The translations under genes were made by a program, and so were the position numbers. From Pullulanibacillus pueri (GTDB lineage: Bacteria; Bacillota; Bacilli; Bacillales; Sporolactobacillaceae), in contig NZ_BMFV01000001.1 of assembly GCF_014639255.1 (NCBI RefSeq), forward strand, positions 248,001-312,000: DNA of 64,000 nucleotides. The letters run 5' to 3'. The notes under the pieces are model-generated. The model saw nothing but the letters and a program-made list of their open reading frames with translations. It was not told where the DNA came from and made no database searches. The first letter of the stretch is position 1, and the number at the start of each line of letters is the position of its first letter. Positions 1 through 9,708 of this stretch are shown one piece after another.

Positions 1-1
1 A

Positions 2-880
2 CTCGTTCATCACTACTTGTCGCCTTTCTGGGAAATGACAAATATCATTTTCTTATTCTTTTTTATTGGCATTTTAAGTTTTTTACCCAACATGATTTCT
101 TTTTATGAGGGGGGCTTTATTACACCAAGTCTTATTCTTTTATTGCTTTTACTTATAAGAACGGGAACCTATGCCTATTATTATTATACAGAGAAGGAAA
201 ATCGCTTTTTTTATGTCTTTTATGGATTAACGGGTTTGGCTATCCCCGCCGTAATGGCAACGGGCTTGACGATGACCGAGGGAGGTTATTTACATAATAT
301 TAGTGGCCAATGGAGATTAAATTATGGGGACTTATTTGGTAGCTTTTACTTCTGGGTCGTTCTCTTATTGGCGGTTATCTCAGTTGTTTATATTAGCTTA
401 ATGTTTATGACTTTTTATGCGGCAAAAAGGAAGGCGAGAGAGCTGCTTAATCAGTTAAAGGGCTATGTTATAGCCTGGAGCGTTCCCACGATCCTTGCAA
501 GCGCAGTTGTCTTTGCAGGACTTCAAAATCATAATCCAGAGCACTTTAATAAGGCTTTAGATGTATCGTGGTTATTTTTGTGCTCTCTGATTTGTTTGAT
601 GGTTGCCATTACCCTTGTGTTTCAAGATAAATGGCATTCTGTGGCCTTCTTTTTTGTTCTTCTTCAATTTTTCTTTGCATTTTTTGGTTATGGGATTTCG
701 CATCTCCCTTACATTATTTATCCTGATGTCACTCTGCCTCAGACGTCCTTCGGTTCAACGGTTTTAAATGACATCGTGGATGGTGTCGTCATCGTGAGTG
801 CCTTAAGTATTCCAGTCTTGATACTCTATTTAAGACTTTTTATTGCCCGAAGTCATAAAAATAAAAGTGAAGAAAGATAA
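2..880 (+). CDS. cydB: Cytochrome bd quinol oxidase subunit II (5' end cut off)
   Basis: This is the C-terminal part of a CydB-type subunit of a bd quinol oxidase, a membrane complex that reduces oxygen to water using quinol. The reading frame is open to the left edge, so the true start lies outside the window; about 290 residues are visible against roughly 340 in the family, so about 50 are missing. The product is a string of hydrophobic segments, and a family-like stretch HLPYIIYPDVTL is followed by a short charged tail. No partner gene is visible because the window starts inside this one. The downstream gene ktrC starts 54 bases later with its own ribosome binding site. The exact subfamily (CydB or the YthB type) cannot be separated by eye. 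Confidence 0.85.
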   Translation, partial: LVHHYLSPFWEMTNIIFLFFFIGILSFLPNMISFYEGGFITPSLILLLLLLIRTGTYAYYYYTEKENRFFYVFYGLTGLAIPAVMATGLTMTEGGYLHNISGQWRLNYGDLFGSFYFWVVLLLAVISVVYISLMFMTFYAAKRKARELLNQLKGYVIAWSVPTILASAVVFAGLQNHNPEHFNKALDVSWLFLCSLICLMVAITLVFQDKWHSVAFFFVLLQFFFAFFGYGISHLPYIIYPDVTLPQTSFGSTVLNDIVDGVVIVSALSIPVLILYLRLFIARSHKNKSEER

Positions 881-934
881 TGAGCTAAAAAAGGCGCTTA
901 TAACATTGATTTTTTAATATGGAGGAAAAAGCAT

Positions 935-1600
935 ATGAAGAAACAATTCGCAGTGATTGGTCTTGGAAGATTTGGGGGAAGTATTTGCCGCACATTAAGT
1001 GATCAGGGAGCAGAGGTGCTTGCTATCGATGTGGATGAAGACAGGGTTAATGAATTTACCTCAATTGCTACACATGCGGTTATCGCTGATTCAACAGATG
1101 AAACGGTATTGAAGAGCTTAGGTCTAAGGAATTTTGATCACGTGATTGTGGCTATTGGCGATAATATTCAAGCGAGTATTTTAAGTACATTGATTTTGAA
1201 GGAATTAGGGGTTAAGAAGGTGACTGCTAAAGCACAAAATGATTACCATGAAAAAGTGCTTCGAAAGATTGGAGCCGATCAAGTCATTCATCCAGAACGA
1301 GATATGGGGGCAAGAATTGCCCACAATATTACTTCTTCAAGTGTCTTAGATTATCTGGAACTCTCTGACAAGCACAGTATTCTTGAAGTCGTTGCTGGGC
1401 GAAAAATGGATGGCCGATCGATCATTGATTTAGACGTCCGAGCGAACTACGGCGTCAACATTGTCGCTATTAAGCAATCGGGCCACATTAACGTCTCCCC
1501 ACGTGCAGATGAAATTGTAAACAAAGGAGATATCCTTATCATTATCGGTGCGGACAGCGATATTGACCGGTTTAAGAAGCAAATGTTAGAAAATGAGTAA
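935..1600 (+). CDS. ktrC: Potassium uptake regulatory subunit KtrC (TrkA/RCK family)
   Basis: This 221-residue cytoplasmic protein gates a KtrD/KtrB-type potassium channel. An N-terminal Rossmann RCK-N domain is clear from VIGLGRFGG (glycines 9, 11 and 14), followed by an acidic residue at the end of the second strand (AIDVDED) that fits NAD(H) or ATP/ADP binding. A C-terminal RCK-C domain begins near residue 135. The length matches KtrC/KtrA. KtrC is preferred over KtrA because the gene sits near rnjA and rpoY, as ykqB does in B. subtilis. The start has a good ribosome binding site (GGAGGAAAAA), and a strong terminator follows the stop codon directly. No channel subunit gene is next to it. 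Confidence 0.9.
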   Translation: MKKQFAVIGLGRFGGSICRTLSDQGAEVLAIDVDEDRVNEFTSIATHAVIADSTDETVLKSLGLRNFDHVIVAIGDNIQASILSTLILKELGVKKVTAKAQNDYHEKVLRKIGADQVIHPERDMGARIAHNITSSSVLDYLELSDKHSILEVVAGRKMDGRSIIDLDVRANYGVNIVAIKQSGHINVSPRADEIVNKGDILIIIGADSDIDRFKKQMLENE

Positions 1601-1632
1601 TCCACCTTTTCGAAGGCGGATTGCTTTTTTAT
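1599..1632 (+). terminator. Intrinsic terminator of ktrC
   Basis: A 10-base stem (AATCCACCTT with AAGGCGGATT, one mismatch) has a TTCG loop and is followed by a T-rich run. It overlaps the ktrC stop codon. Confidence 0.85.
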
Positions 1633-1789
1633 TTGATTCTCAGTTAAATGCGGGGGTGTATAGATTGTGGCTATCATATAATATCAAAATAACAAGACAA
1701 AAGCATGGTCTTTCGTCGAGAGTTATCCTTAATGCTGCTTACGAAGCCGCAAGCATCCATCTTTTACAATAAATCAATTCATGTGCCAG

Positions 1790-1975
1790 TATTCATATAG
1801 ATTCCGACGTAACGGATAGGCGGATTTCCGCTCCAGGTCGCTCGCTTTCCTCGGGCACGGCCTCAGCTAACTTGGGAATGGACTATTTTGTTCCCAAGTG
1901 GTTCTTCGGACTCGTGCTGTTCCCGATGGAGTCTCGCGCCTTTCGCTCCAATCCACTTGATGGCAATCGAAGCTT
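1790..1975 (+). repeat. Modular intergenic repeat, family A
   Basis: This spacer carries blocks that recur in other long spacers: a GCTCGCTTTCC block, GGCCTCAGCTAACTTGGGA, then TTCCCAAGTGG.TCTTCGG, CGTGCTGTTCCCG.GGAGTCTCGC and GCTCCAATCCACTTGAT. Copies lie near 13.6, 25.3-25.8, 41.8 and 60.05 kb, with reverse-oriented remnants near 7.98 and 49.17 kb. No open reading frame in it has a convincing ribosome binding site. The order of blocks is conserved while the sequence between them drifts. It looks like an interspersed non-coding element rather than a gene. The strand given is only that of the reference copy. Confidence 0.7.
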
Positions 1976-2035
1976 TTTGAGCTGTTTCACAGGAATTAAT
2001 TCAATGAATTTCTTTTTTTTGCTATGCACCCAAGC

Positions 2036-2157
2036 TAGCGAAGGAAATACACGGAGACTCCTGCGGGAGCAGAGGCCTAGGTGAGACCCCGGAGCGCGGA
2101 GCGCGAGGAGGCTCACCAGCCGCCCGCGGAAAGCGGAGTGTATTTCCGTAGCGGTGT
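2036..2157. repeat. Large palindromic intergenic element (~120 bp)
   Basis: The outer arms GGAAATACAC and GTGTATTTCC are inverted repeats flanked by near-matching GCTAGCG/GTAGCGG. Inside are GACTCCTGCGGGAG and CCGCCCGCGGAAAGCGGAG, and in the centre GGTGAGACCCC faces AGGCTCACC around a GC-rich GAGCGCGGAGCGCG loop. The whole unit could fold into one long cruciform or hairpin. From memory, very similar GC-rich palindromic units are common between genes in Bacillaceae. It has no terminator-like T run, and its function is unknown. Confidence 0.7.
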
Positions 2158-2418
2158 TTTATGATCGACGTCGCAATATCCTTCTACTCCGAAATACATA
2201 CTCTGTTAAAAAGCGACAAACTCTCAAAATATCCATGAATAACAGAAACCGATTAAAAAGGGTTCAATAATACTTTTAAAACGTTGTCAGAGTCACCAAT
2301 TTAAATTTTTCCATTTATTTAAAAAGGCTTTGTTGAGTTATGAGCCATATTAAGCATAAATACTGAGAAATTGAGTAACCTATCCATTGTGAAGAAAATA
2401 TTGGAAGGGAGAGCTCTA

Positions 2419-2991
2419 ATGACTCATAGTCAATATTGGCAACACATCTATAAACAAAATGACCAGTTAAATTCCTTGCTCGCCGATTATTGGAATAAAT
2501 TTTCTGGTTTAGGCACTTGGCAATTTTGGTTAGTGCTCTCATTATTAGTGATACCACTTATTATTCTTTGGTTTGCTGTCGACCGTAGAAGGATCTTTGA
2601 GGTGTTTTTTTTCGGATACACCATTCACATGTTATGGTCGTATACAGATACTGTACTATCCAAAAATAATTTATTAATTCATCAATACTTCTTATTTCCG
2701 GATATGCCGGTCGCTTTAAATTTAACAGCTTCCATGATTCCCGTTTGTTATTTATTGGTTTATCAATTTTGCACAAATCACAAAAAGAATTTTTATCTTT
2801 TTGCTTTAGTATTAAGTCTCATTTTTTCGATTGGTTTTGCTTCTTGTGAGAAGTTATTAGGGATGTTGGATCTTCGAAATGGGATGAATCTTTTTTACCT
2901 TCTCCTCATAGATTATGTTATCGTGATGATTGCTTATTTTGCGACCCGATTTTTACTAAGGATAAAAATACAGATTCGAGAGGACGTTTAA
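2419..2991 (+). CDS. Integral membrane protein resembling the CBO0543 family
   Basis: The product has about 190 residues with a short polar N-terminus followed by about five hydrophobic segments. The block ending the first segment, FAVDRRRIFEVFFFGY, and the later PVCYLLVYQF resemble the Bacillus/Clostridium CBO0543-type family of unknown function. The start is set at ATG 2419 because GGAAGGGAG precedes it at proper spacing; an in-frame ATG 48 bases upstream lacks such a site. The gene stands alone between a repeat-rich spacer and a bidirectional terminator shared with the convergent rnjA operon. No catalytic motif is visible. The family assignment is from remembered pattern only. Confidence 0.6.
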   Translation: MTHSQYWQHIYKQNDQLNSLLADYWNKFSGLGTWQFWLVLSLLVIPLIILWFAVDRRRIFEVFFFGYTIHMLWSYTDTVLSKNNLLIHQYFLFPDMPVALNLTASMIPVCYLLVYQFCTNHKKNFYLFALVLSLIFSIGFASCEKLLGMLDLRNGMNLFYLLLIDYVIVMIAYFATRFLLRIKIQIREDV

Positions 2992-3008
2992 TAAAGGTAA
3001 GAAAAAAG

Positions 3009-3042
3009 AAAAACCCACCCCGGCCGAGGGTGGGTTTATTTT
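3009..3042. terminator. Bidirectional terminator between membrane protein gene and rnjA
   Basis: A perfect 10-base stem (AAACCCACCC with GGGTGGGTTT) has a 7-base loop. T-rich tracts follow on both strands, which suits the convergent genes on either side. Confidence 0.9.
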
Positions 3043-3083
3043 TGTATAAAGTTCGAGCTTCGACACCATATAGTCGAAGAGCT

Positions 3084-4757
3084 TTACTGATCGACTTCCA
3101 TAATAATAGGTAAAATCATGGGCTTTCGACGTGTCTTTTCATAGAGAAAGGGAGCCAATGTATCCGTAATCTCATTTTTGATTTCAGACCACTGGGTCGT
3201 CTTTCTTTCCATGACTGTTTGGAGATGCTGCTTCAACATGGATTGAGCATCATTAATTAAGTCGCCAGATTCTCGCATGTAGACAAAGCCACGTGAGATT
3301 ATATCTGGGCCTGCTAATACCTTATGATCCTTCATATTAATGCTAACGACAACGATAACAAGACCTTCTTCTGAAAGAATGCGACGATCTCTGAGAACGA
3401 TATTACCAATATCACCAATACCACTGCCGTCAACATAGACATTACCAGAAGGTACCTTACCGACAACTTGGGCGCTGTTCTCGTCTAATGCGAGCACATC
3501 ACCAATATCCATTATAAATGAATTCTCGGCAGGAATGCCGCAGTCTTGGGCGAGTTCTGTATGTTTTTTCAGCATCCGGAATTCACCATGTATAGGCATG
3601 AAGAATTTGGGCTTCATCAGGCGAAGCATAAGTTTTTGTTCTTGTTGCCCACCGTGTCCAGAAGTATGAATATTATTAAGTGCCCCATGAATGACATCGG
3701 CACCTGCGCGATATAATTGATTGATCGTTCGGTTTACGCTCACCTTGTTCCCAGGAATAGGGGAGGAAGAAAAAACGACTGTATCGCCTTGCATAATTTG
3801 AATTTGTCTATGTGTCCCGTTCGCAATTCTGGAAAGCGCCGCCATCGGTTCACCTTGGCTACCTGTACAGAGTATGGTGACCTCATTTTCAGGGAGACGA
3901 CTGAGCTGTTGATGATCAATAAAGGTGTTTTTTGGAGCCTTTATGTATCCCAGTTCTTGTCCAATGGTAATAGAAGCTTCCATACTTCTTCCGAAAACTG
4001 CGATTTTTCGATTGGTCTTAACAGCAGCATTGACGACCTGTTGAAGTCGATAGATATTAGAAGCAAAGGTTGCAAAGATAATCCGCCCTTTTACTTTTCT
4101 AAAAATATCGGTAATATTGTCTCCGACTTGTCGCTCTGACATTGTGAAATTAGGAACTTCACTGTTAGTACTGTCTGAAAGTAGACAAAGAACACCTTCT
4201 TTACCTATTTCAGCCATTTTCGTTAAATCTGCTGGTTCACCTACAGGCGTAAAGTCAAATTTAAAGTCGCCTGTTTGTACAATATTACCTTGAGGTGTCT
4301 TAACAACAACACCAAAGGATTCAGGAATACTGTGTGTTGTTCTGAAAAAGGAAACTGACATCTTATTAAACTTTATCACATCGTCTTCACCGACAATATT
4401 AAGCTTAGCGGTACGCAAAAGACCGTGTTCCTCAAGCTTATTTCTTATCAATGCAATGGAAAGTTGTCCACCATAGATAGGGACATTGAGTGCTCTAAGC
4501 AGATAAGGAACGCCGCCAATATGATCTTCATGACCGTGAGTGATAATGAGACCTTTTACCTTGTCCGCATTTTTGACTAAATAAGTATAATCGGGAATGA
4601 CATAATCGATCCCTAACAACTCGTCTTCGGGAAACTTAATCCCAGCATCAATAACAATGATTTCGTCTTGGAATTGGACGGCATAGGTATTTTTGCCAAT
4701 CTCGCCCAAGCCCCCTAAACTGAAGACAGCTGTTTGATGATTTTTAACAAACTTCAT
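3084..4757 (-). CDS. rnjA: Ribonuclease J1
   Basis: RNase J1 is a zinc-dependent 5'-3' exoribonuclease and endoribonuclease central to mRNA turnover and rRNA maturation in Bacillales. The 557 residues match the usual ~555. The metallo-beta-lactamase signature [10 protein letters not shown] gives His74, His76, Asp78 and His79; further metal ligands are in TTHSIPES and GDFKFD. The beta-CASP part follows ([18 protein letters not shown]), then the GHGGQQEQ region and a C-terminal domain. It lies one base behind rpoY and is surely co-transcribed with it. It ends convergently with the upstream gene at a shared terminator. Confidence 0.97.
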   Translation of the reverse strand: MKFVKNHQTAVFSLGGLGEIGKNTYAVQFQDEIIVIDAGIKFPEDELLGIDYVIPDYTYLVKNADKVKGLIITHGHEDHIGGVPYLLRALNVPIYGGQLSIALIRNKLEEHGLLRTAKLNIVGEDDVIKFNKMSVSFFRTTHSIPESFGVVVKTPQGNIVQTGDFKFDFTPVGEPADLTKMAEIGKEGVLCLLSDSTNSEVPNFTMSERQVGDNITDIFRKVKGRIIFATFASNIYRLQQVVNAAVKTNRKIAVFGRSMEASITIGQELGYIKAPKNTFIDHQQLSRLPENEVTILCTGSQGEPMAALSRIANGTHRQIQIMQGDTVVFSSSPIPGNKVSVNRTINQLYRAGADVIHGALNNIHTSGHGGQQEQKLMLRLMKPKFFMPIHGEFRMLKKHTELAQDCGIPAENSFIMDIGDVLALDENSAQVVGKVPSGNVYVDGSGIGDIGNIVLRDRRILSEEGLVIVVVSINMKDHKVLAGPDIISRGFVYMRESGDLINDAQSMLKQHLQTVMERKTTQWSEIKNEITDTLAPFLYEKTRRKPMILPIIMEVDQ

Positions 4758-4758
4758 A

Positions 4759-4968
4759 CTACAATGACTCCAGCTTGAAGTTTTCAGTGTTTTTTTCGTA
4801 ATTTAACATGGCTTCGTCTAACGCAGTAATATATTCAATATTGATATTGCGGTCTTTTAATTTTTGGCGGACTTCTCTTTCCGTACTCGCTTCAATATAT
4901 AGTGCTTTGGTATTTTCCCTTACTGGGACTTGATCCTTAGATTCTTGATAAAAAACTTTATAAATCAT
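4759..4968 (-). CDS. rpoY: RNA polymerase epsilon subunit
   Basis: This small 69-residue protein begins MIYKVFYQE and contains the family block [17 protein letters not shown] followed by YEK. This is the RpoY (YkzG) epsilon subunit, which binds RNA polymerase in Firmicutes. The start is supported by AAAGGAGAGG eight bases upstream. It is the first gene of the rpoY-rnjA pair, as in B. subtilis and relatives, and shares one transcript with rnjA. Confidence 0.95.
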   Translation of the reverse strand: MIYKVFYQESKDQVPVRENTKALYIEASTEREVRQKLKDRNINIEYITALDEAMLNYEKNTENFKLESL

Positions 4969-5141
4969 ATTAACCTCTCCTTTAAGTGCTTAAAAATCAT
5001 ATATGGTCACCCCCATGGCGGCCGTGGGGTGTTTTACCTAATTAAAAAGTCTATTTTTATTATAAATGAAAAGCTGTTCTTTTTCATTCATTTCTTATTT
5101 TCATTTTATTTTTTCTTTATTTCTCGTTAAAATGGAGGAAT

Positions 5142-5168
5142 GTGGCGCTCAGGTTAACTGAGCACCAC
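5142..5168 (-). terminator. Hairpin behind the small peptide ORF
   Basis: An 11-base stem is formed by GTGGTGCTCAG and CTGAGCGCCAC with a 5-base loop when read on the minus strand. The one imperfect pair is a U-G wobble in the minus-strand RNA but a C-A mismatch in the plus-strand RNA, so the structure favours minus-strand transcription. The T tract behind it is weak. It begins 9 bases after the stop codon of the small peptide ORF. Confidence 0.5.
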
Positions 5169-5176
5169 AAAATAGG

Positions 5177-5254
5177 TTATATCTGGACAAGCCCTTTATT
5201 GCCTAGGAGCTCTCTTACTTTTTGAACCCATTTTTTCCTCACTCTTTTTAACAT
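5177..5254 (-). CDS. Possible 25-residue cationic amphipathic peptide
   Basis: The spacer between rpoY and ykrA contains a minus-strand ORF of 25 codons starting ATG, preceded at six bases by a near-perfect ribosome binding site (AAGGAGGAAGG). The peptide begins MLKRVRKKWVQKVRELLG. Hydrophobic residues L2, V5, W9, V10, V13, L16 and L17 would line one face of a helix while Lys and Arg fill the other. A stable hairpin follows the stop. I do not recognise it; in size and amphipathic character it recalls small membrane-surface peptides such as SpoVM, but there is no sequence match that I can see. It could be chance, though the start signal is stronger than for many real genes here. Confidence 0.5.
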   Translation of the reverse strand: MLKRVRKKWVQKVRELLGNKGLVQI

Positions 5255-5432
5255 GGTCCTTCCTCCTTGATGTTTTAAATTCTCGTTTGCCTGCTTGGAG
5301 AAGGAAACCTTGATTTTGAGGGTGTAGTGTTATTTTGCACATTTTTTTAAAATTCATGTAGAGTAAGATTCAATCAGTATTGCCTTTTTTGTACTATTTC
5401 ATAACTTATTTGAGAAAGGTTTTGAAAGAGAA

Positions 5433-6200
5433 ATGACCATCGTTTTCTTTGATTTAGACGGTACGATTTTAGACAGCCACAAAAGAATCCCGGATTCCAC
5501 TTATGAAGCTATTAAACGTTTAAAGGCTAAAGGCATTGTCCCTGCTATTGCTACCGGTCGAGCGCCTTTTCATTTTACTTCAATTCGAGAAAAATTAGAT
5601 ATTCATACCTTTGTGAGTTTTAATGGTCAATATGTTGTTCATGAAGGTCATGTGATTTCTACTCATCCATTGCCCAAGACACATATAGAGGCTTTAGTGA
5701 CAAAAGCCCAGGAGTTCCATCACCCTCTAGCTTTTTTATCGGCAACAGGAATGGGAGCCAATGCGAATAATCATCCTCACATCCTTCAAAGTTTTAAGGA
5801 TTTAAAAGAAGCTTCACCGGTGTATTGTCCAACATACTATAAGGAACATGACGTTTATCAAGGGTTGCTTTTTGCCAAGAGTGGTGAGGCTGATACTTAT
5901 TTAAACAGTCTGCCATACTTTGATCATATACAGTGGCATCCCTATTCTATGGATATCTTACCCAAAGGGGGCTCAAAGGCAGAAGGTATTCAGAAGGTTA
6001 TTGACCATTTGGGGCTTTCACGCACCGACACCATTGCTTTTGGAGATGGCTTAAATGATATCGAAATGCTCTCGTTTGTAAATAAGGGGATTGCGATGGA
6101 AAACGGACACCTAGAGGCCAAAAAAGTAGCCGATCATATCACCACATCTTCGGACGACCATGGTATTATGAACGGCTTGAACTATCTTGGTTTAATTTAA
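5433..6200 (+). CDS. ykrA: HAD-superfamily Cof-type phosphatase (YkrA-like)
   Basis: This 255-residue cytoplasmic hydrolase belongs to the Cof/YkrA branch of the HAD superfamily. Motif I is FFDLDGTILDSH (nucleophile Asp7 and acid Asp9), motif II is ATGRAP, and motif III/IV is KGGSKAEGI with FGDGLNDIEML, giving Mg-binding aspartates. The large C2-type cap lies between motifs II and III. The substrate is probably a sugar phosphate or nucleotide, but is not known. The start ATG is preceded by a GAAAGAG site. It occupies the ykrA position between rpoY and def as in B. subtilis. Confidence 0.88.
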   Translation: MTIVFFDLDGTILDSHKRIPDSTYEAIKRLKAKGIVPAIATGRAPFHFTSIREKLDIHTFVSFNGQYVVHEGHVISTHPLPKTHIEALVTKAQEFHHPLAFLSATGMGANANNHPHILQSFKDLKEASPVYCPTYYKEHDVYQGLLFAKSGEADTYLNSLPYFDHIQWHPYSMDILPKGGSKAEGIQKVIDHLGLSRTDTIAFGDGLNDIEMLSFVNKGIAMENGHLEAKKVADHITTSSDDHGIMNGLNYLGLI

Positions 6201-6260
6201 ATGAAGTGATTTTTTCAAAGGGACCAGGTGGAGCTTCCCGCTTCACTCTGAGCCATTGAT

Positions 6261-6812
6261 TTAACGCTCCGTCGTTGCCTTTTCAGGAACTTTATAAGGA
6301 TCTTCTTTATTAATGCGGTCATAAAACATAATACCGTTAAGATGGTCAATTTCATGCTGGATCGCAATCGCAGGAAGTCCTCTTAATTTAAGAACAACGG
6401 GTTTGTTATTGATATCAATGGCTGAAACCTTTACTCGAGAAAAGCGGGGAACATACCCTGGCACATCCCGATCGACAGATAAACACCCTTCGCCTGATTC
6501 TAAATAGGTTTCCTCGACAGAATGGCTGACAATCTTAGGATTAAATAAGGCATATTCATGTAACTTATCTTTTTCATCTGTGAGGTACAGGGCAATCATA
6601 CGTTTCTTGAGGCCTATTTGTGGGGCAGCAAGACCAATACCTGCTCGTAAATTATATTTAGCGGCGATTTCATCGTCTTGACTATTTTTAAGGAACTCCA
6701 ACATTTCCTTTAAAGTTGCCTTGTCTTCTTCACTTGGAGGAAGTGGGACTTCTTCAGCTACTGTTCTTAGTATAGGATTGCCCTCTCTTATAATATCATC
6801 CATTGTAATCAT
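6261..6812 (-). CDS. def: Peptide deformylase
   Basis: The enzyme removes the formyl group from the initiator methionine of new proteins. All three motifs are present: GIGLAAPQ, EGCLS (metal-binding Cys) and QHEIDHLNG (HExxH with both metal-binding His and the catalytic Glu). The length from the chosen start is 183 residues, as in the long type-2 enzymes of Gram-positive bacteria. I chose the ATG at 6812 (MITMDDIIREG) because GAGGAG precedes it and this start matches remembered Bacillus Def; an upstream in-frame ATG would add 13 residues. The gene is single and is flanked by ykrA and ykyA. Confidence 0.95.
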   Translation of the reverse strand: MITMDDIIREGNPILRTVAEEVPLPPSEEDKATLKEMLEFLKNSQDDEIAAKYNLRAGIGLAAPQIGLKKRMIALYLTDEKDKLHEYALFNPKIVSHSVEETYLESGEGCLSVDRDVPGYVPRFSRVKVSAIDINNKPVVLKLRGLPAIAIQHEIDHLNGIMFYDRINKEDPYKVPEKATTER

Positions 6813-7069
6813 ATAAAAACACTCCTCTTTATTTAAACGGAGATTACTCATCGTTTATTCCATAACATGGGTTAATAACTATGTATAGTTTATCATATCG
6901 TTTTTGACATTCAAGATCATACGCTCAGGATGAGTTTGAAGTCAAAGAAGGGGTCTGTTATTTTTTATAATATACCTTTTAAATGGGAACGTTTGGACCG
7001 TTGCCTATATTTTCACAATTAGATTTGCTATTATTAAAATTATCAGTTGGTAGTCAAGGGGGAAAAGAA

Positions 7070-7735
7070 GTGGCCAAGCATTCAAAACCTTTTTTAGCAT
7101 GTGTTTTAGCCTTGATAGTTATAACACTATTATCGGGTTGTAATAAAAAGTCAGAAGGCGATCAAGCTTTCGATTTTATGGAAAAGGCAGCCGCAGAAGA
7201 ACAAACTTTTAATGAACAACAACAACCGTTAGTGGATGAAGAAAAGAAGGAACAAGATCTTTACAATAAGATAATGAATGTCGACGTAAAAGATGATAAA
7301 CAAGTCAGTAAATACAGTGATCAAGCGCTTGCTTCTATTGAAAAACGTCAAAAGATGATGGAAAAAGAAAAGAAAAGTATCGATTCGGCTTATAAATTAT
7401 TCCAAAAGGCTGTTCCTCATATTAATAAGGTGAAAGAGGAAAAGGCCCAAAAGCCTGGAAAACAGACTATTGAAAACATGGAAAAGCGATATGAGGCATT
7501 TGGGGACTTATATAAAGTCTATACGGCCTCAATTACAGATGACCAAAAACTTTTCAAGCTAATGACCAATAAAAAGTTGACAACAGAAGATCTTCAGAAA
7601 CAGTTAAAAGTAGTGAATGATCACTATGAGTCCATAGAAAAAAATAAAGAAACCTTTAATAAATATACTGAGAGTTTCAACAAAGAGAAGCAAAGTTTTT
7701 ATTCCGCACTGGGGATTAAAAGCAAAAATAAATAA
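7070..7735 (+). CDS. ykyA: YkyA-family cell-wall-associated lipoprotein
   Basis: From the GTG at 7070 (site AAGGGGGAAAAG) the product has 221 residues. It starts with a basic stretch and a hydrophobic segment, ends the signal peptide in LLSGC (lipobox, lipid on Cys), and continues as a highly charged, Lys/Glu-rich helical protein likely to form coiled coils. It sits between def and pdhA, exactly where B. subtilis has ykyA, a putative lipoprotein of unknown role; the sequence character agrees. A longer version starting at 6983 would put 29 unlikely residues before the signal peptide. Confidence 0.75.
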   Translation: MAKHSKPFLACVLALIVITLLSGCNKKSEGDQAFDFMEKAAAEEQTFNEQQQPLVDEEKKEQDLYNKIMNVDVKDDKQVSKYSDQALASIEKRQKMMEKEKKSIDSAYKLFQKAVPHINKVKEEKAQKPGKQTIENMEKRYEAFGDLYKVYTASITDDQKLFKLMTNKKLTTEDLQKQLKVVNDHYESIEKNKETFNKYTESFNKEKQSFYSALGIKSKNK

Positions 7736-8110
7736 AAGAGGAGGGCTGGGGCAAAACAAAATAATGAATACAAATACCGAACAATGTAAGTTCAAGTGAG
7801 CATAGTCAAAATGCAGAGACTCCGGCAGGAACCCAACCAACGTGACTTTCACGATTAAACTTCGAGTTGTTCAGAGGAAGTTTACTACGAAGCGATACGA
7901 GTAGACGCAGGAACAGGGGGTTTTTAGTCATAAATACTTTGGAGCATTAAAAGTTCCACTCCAAGGGGTTAGCTGTTGCCACAAAGGATGATCGACTAAA
8001 CATGATTTTTCTGCGAGGATTATTCTCTTAGCAGCTTTCCTTAGTCGTGTGGGCATGTGGAAAGCGAAGTATTTTGACGGAGCGATTCGTACCTCATGTT
8101 AAGCAGTAAA
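7736..8110 (-). repeat. Repeat-rich spacer with reversed family A remnant
   Basis: The part around 7980-8090 (GAGGATTATTCTCTTAGCAG, CTTTCCTTAGTC and GGAAAGCGAAG) is the reverse-oriented counterpart of the block at 25300-25410. Further remnants (GAGACTCC.GCAGGA) lie near 7815. No coding potential with a ribosome binding site is seen. The remainder up to the pdh promoter is AT-rich with nothing recognisable apart from the hairpin at 8111-8148. Confidence 0.55.
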
Positions 8111-8150
8111 GAAAAAACCGTTCATTCATAGTGATGTTCGGTTTTTTCTA
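8111..8150 (+). terminator. Probable terminator hairpin
   Basis: GAAAAAACCG pairs with CGGTTTTTTC around an 18-base loop. The A and T tracts on both sides allow termination in either direction. It may end read-through from ykyA. Confidence 0.5.
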
Positions 8151-8510
8151 TGAGTGAAATATTTCTCTTCCAACCTCTTTTTCTGTTATAAAAAACTCTA
8201 AATGAAACAGAATGAGTACAGATTGCTTGTTTTTTATATAACAGATTATTTTTGGTTAATAAAGGACCTTATTATTGACTTATTTTAAGCAATTAATATA
8301 AACTAATTAATGGTTGAGTTGTATTAGTAATTATTTCTTTTATTTATTACAACAGTTGAAGGCTTCACGTTTACATACTCGCTTGTTTTTTAGGTGTTAT
8401 GTTTGCTTAATAAATAGGGTAAACCAAAGAATAGGCAAGAATGACTGCTTTCAATATGTAAACTACAAGAGCGCGTTCAAAAAAACTGATAAATACGGGA
8501 AGACATAAGT

Positions 8511-8539
8511 TTGACACCCTTAAGTCATGTCTTTATTGT
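8511..8539 (+). promoter_or_regulatory. Sigma-A-type promoter of the pdh operon
   Basis: A perfect -35 box TTGACA at 8511-8516 is followed after 17 bases by TATTGT at 8534-8539. It lies about 80 bases before pdhA. A short direct start to the operon is therefore likely; the leader shows no known riboswitch. Confidence 0.7.
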
Positions 8540-8601
8540 ACCAAGAGGGTCAGTCCCTGTTTTGTTCTTTTGAATGACTCAAAACTAATTTTTTATTTTG
8601 A

Positions 8602-9705
<1,104 letters not shown>

Positions 9706-9708
9706 ACC

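Noticed and set aside
1872..2116. Overlapping open frames on both strands in the 1.9-2.1 kb spacer
   Set aside because: They lie within the repeat and the palindrome, have no ribosome binding sites and no conserved product.
5008..5031. Hairpin CACCCC/GGGGTG upstream of rpoY
   Set aside because: It is followed by only four T on the plus strand, where no gene ends. Its role, if any, for the minus-strand rpoY promoter cannot be shown.
6201..6260. Hairpin GTGGAGC/GCTTCAC between ykrA and def
   Set aside because: Short stem with a wobble and no T run on either side, so not called a terminator.
8314..8508. 64-codon open frame before pdhA
   Set aside because: No ribosome binding site, unusual composition, and it ends inside the region just before the pdh promoter.
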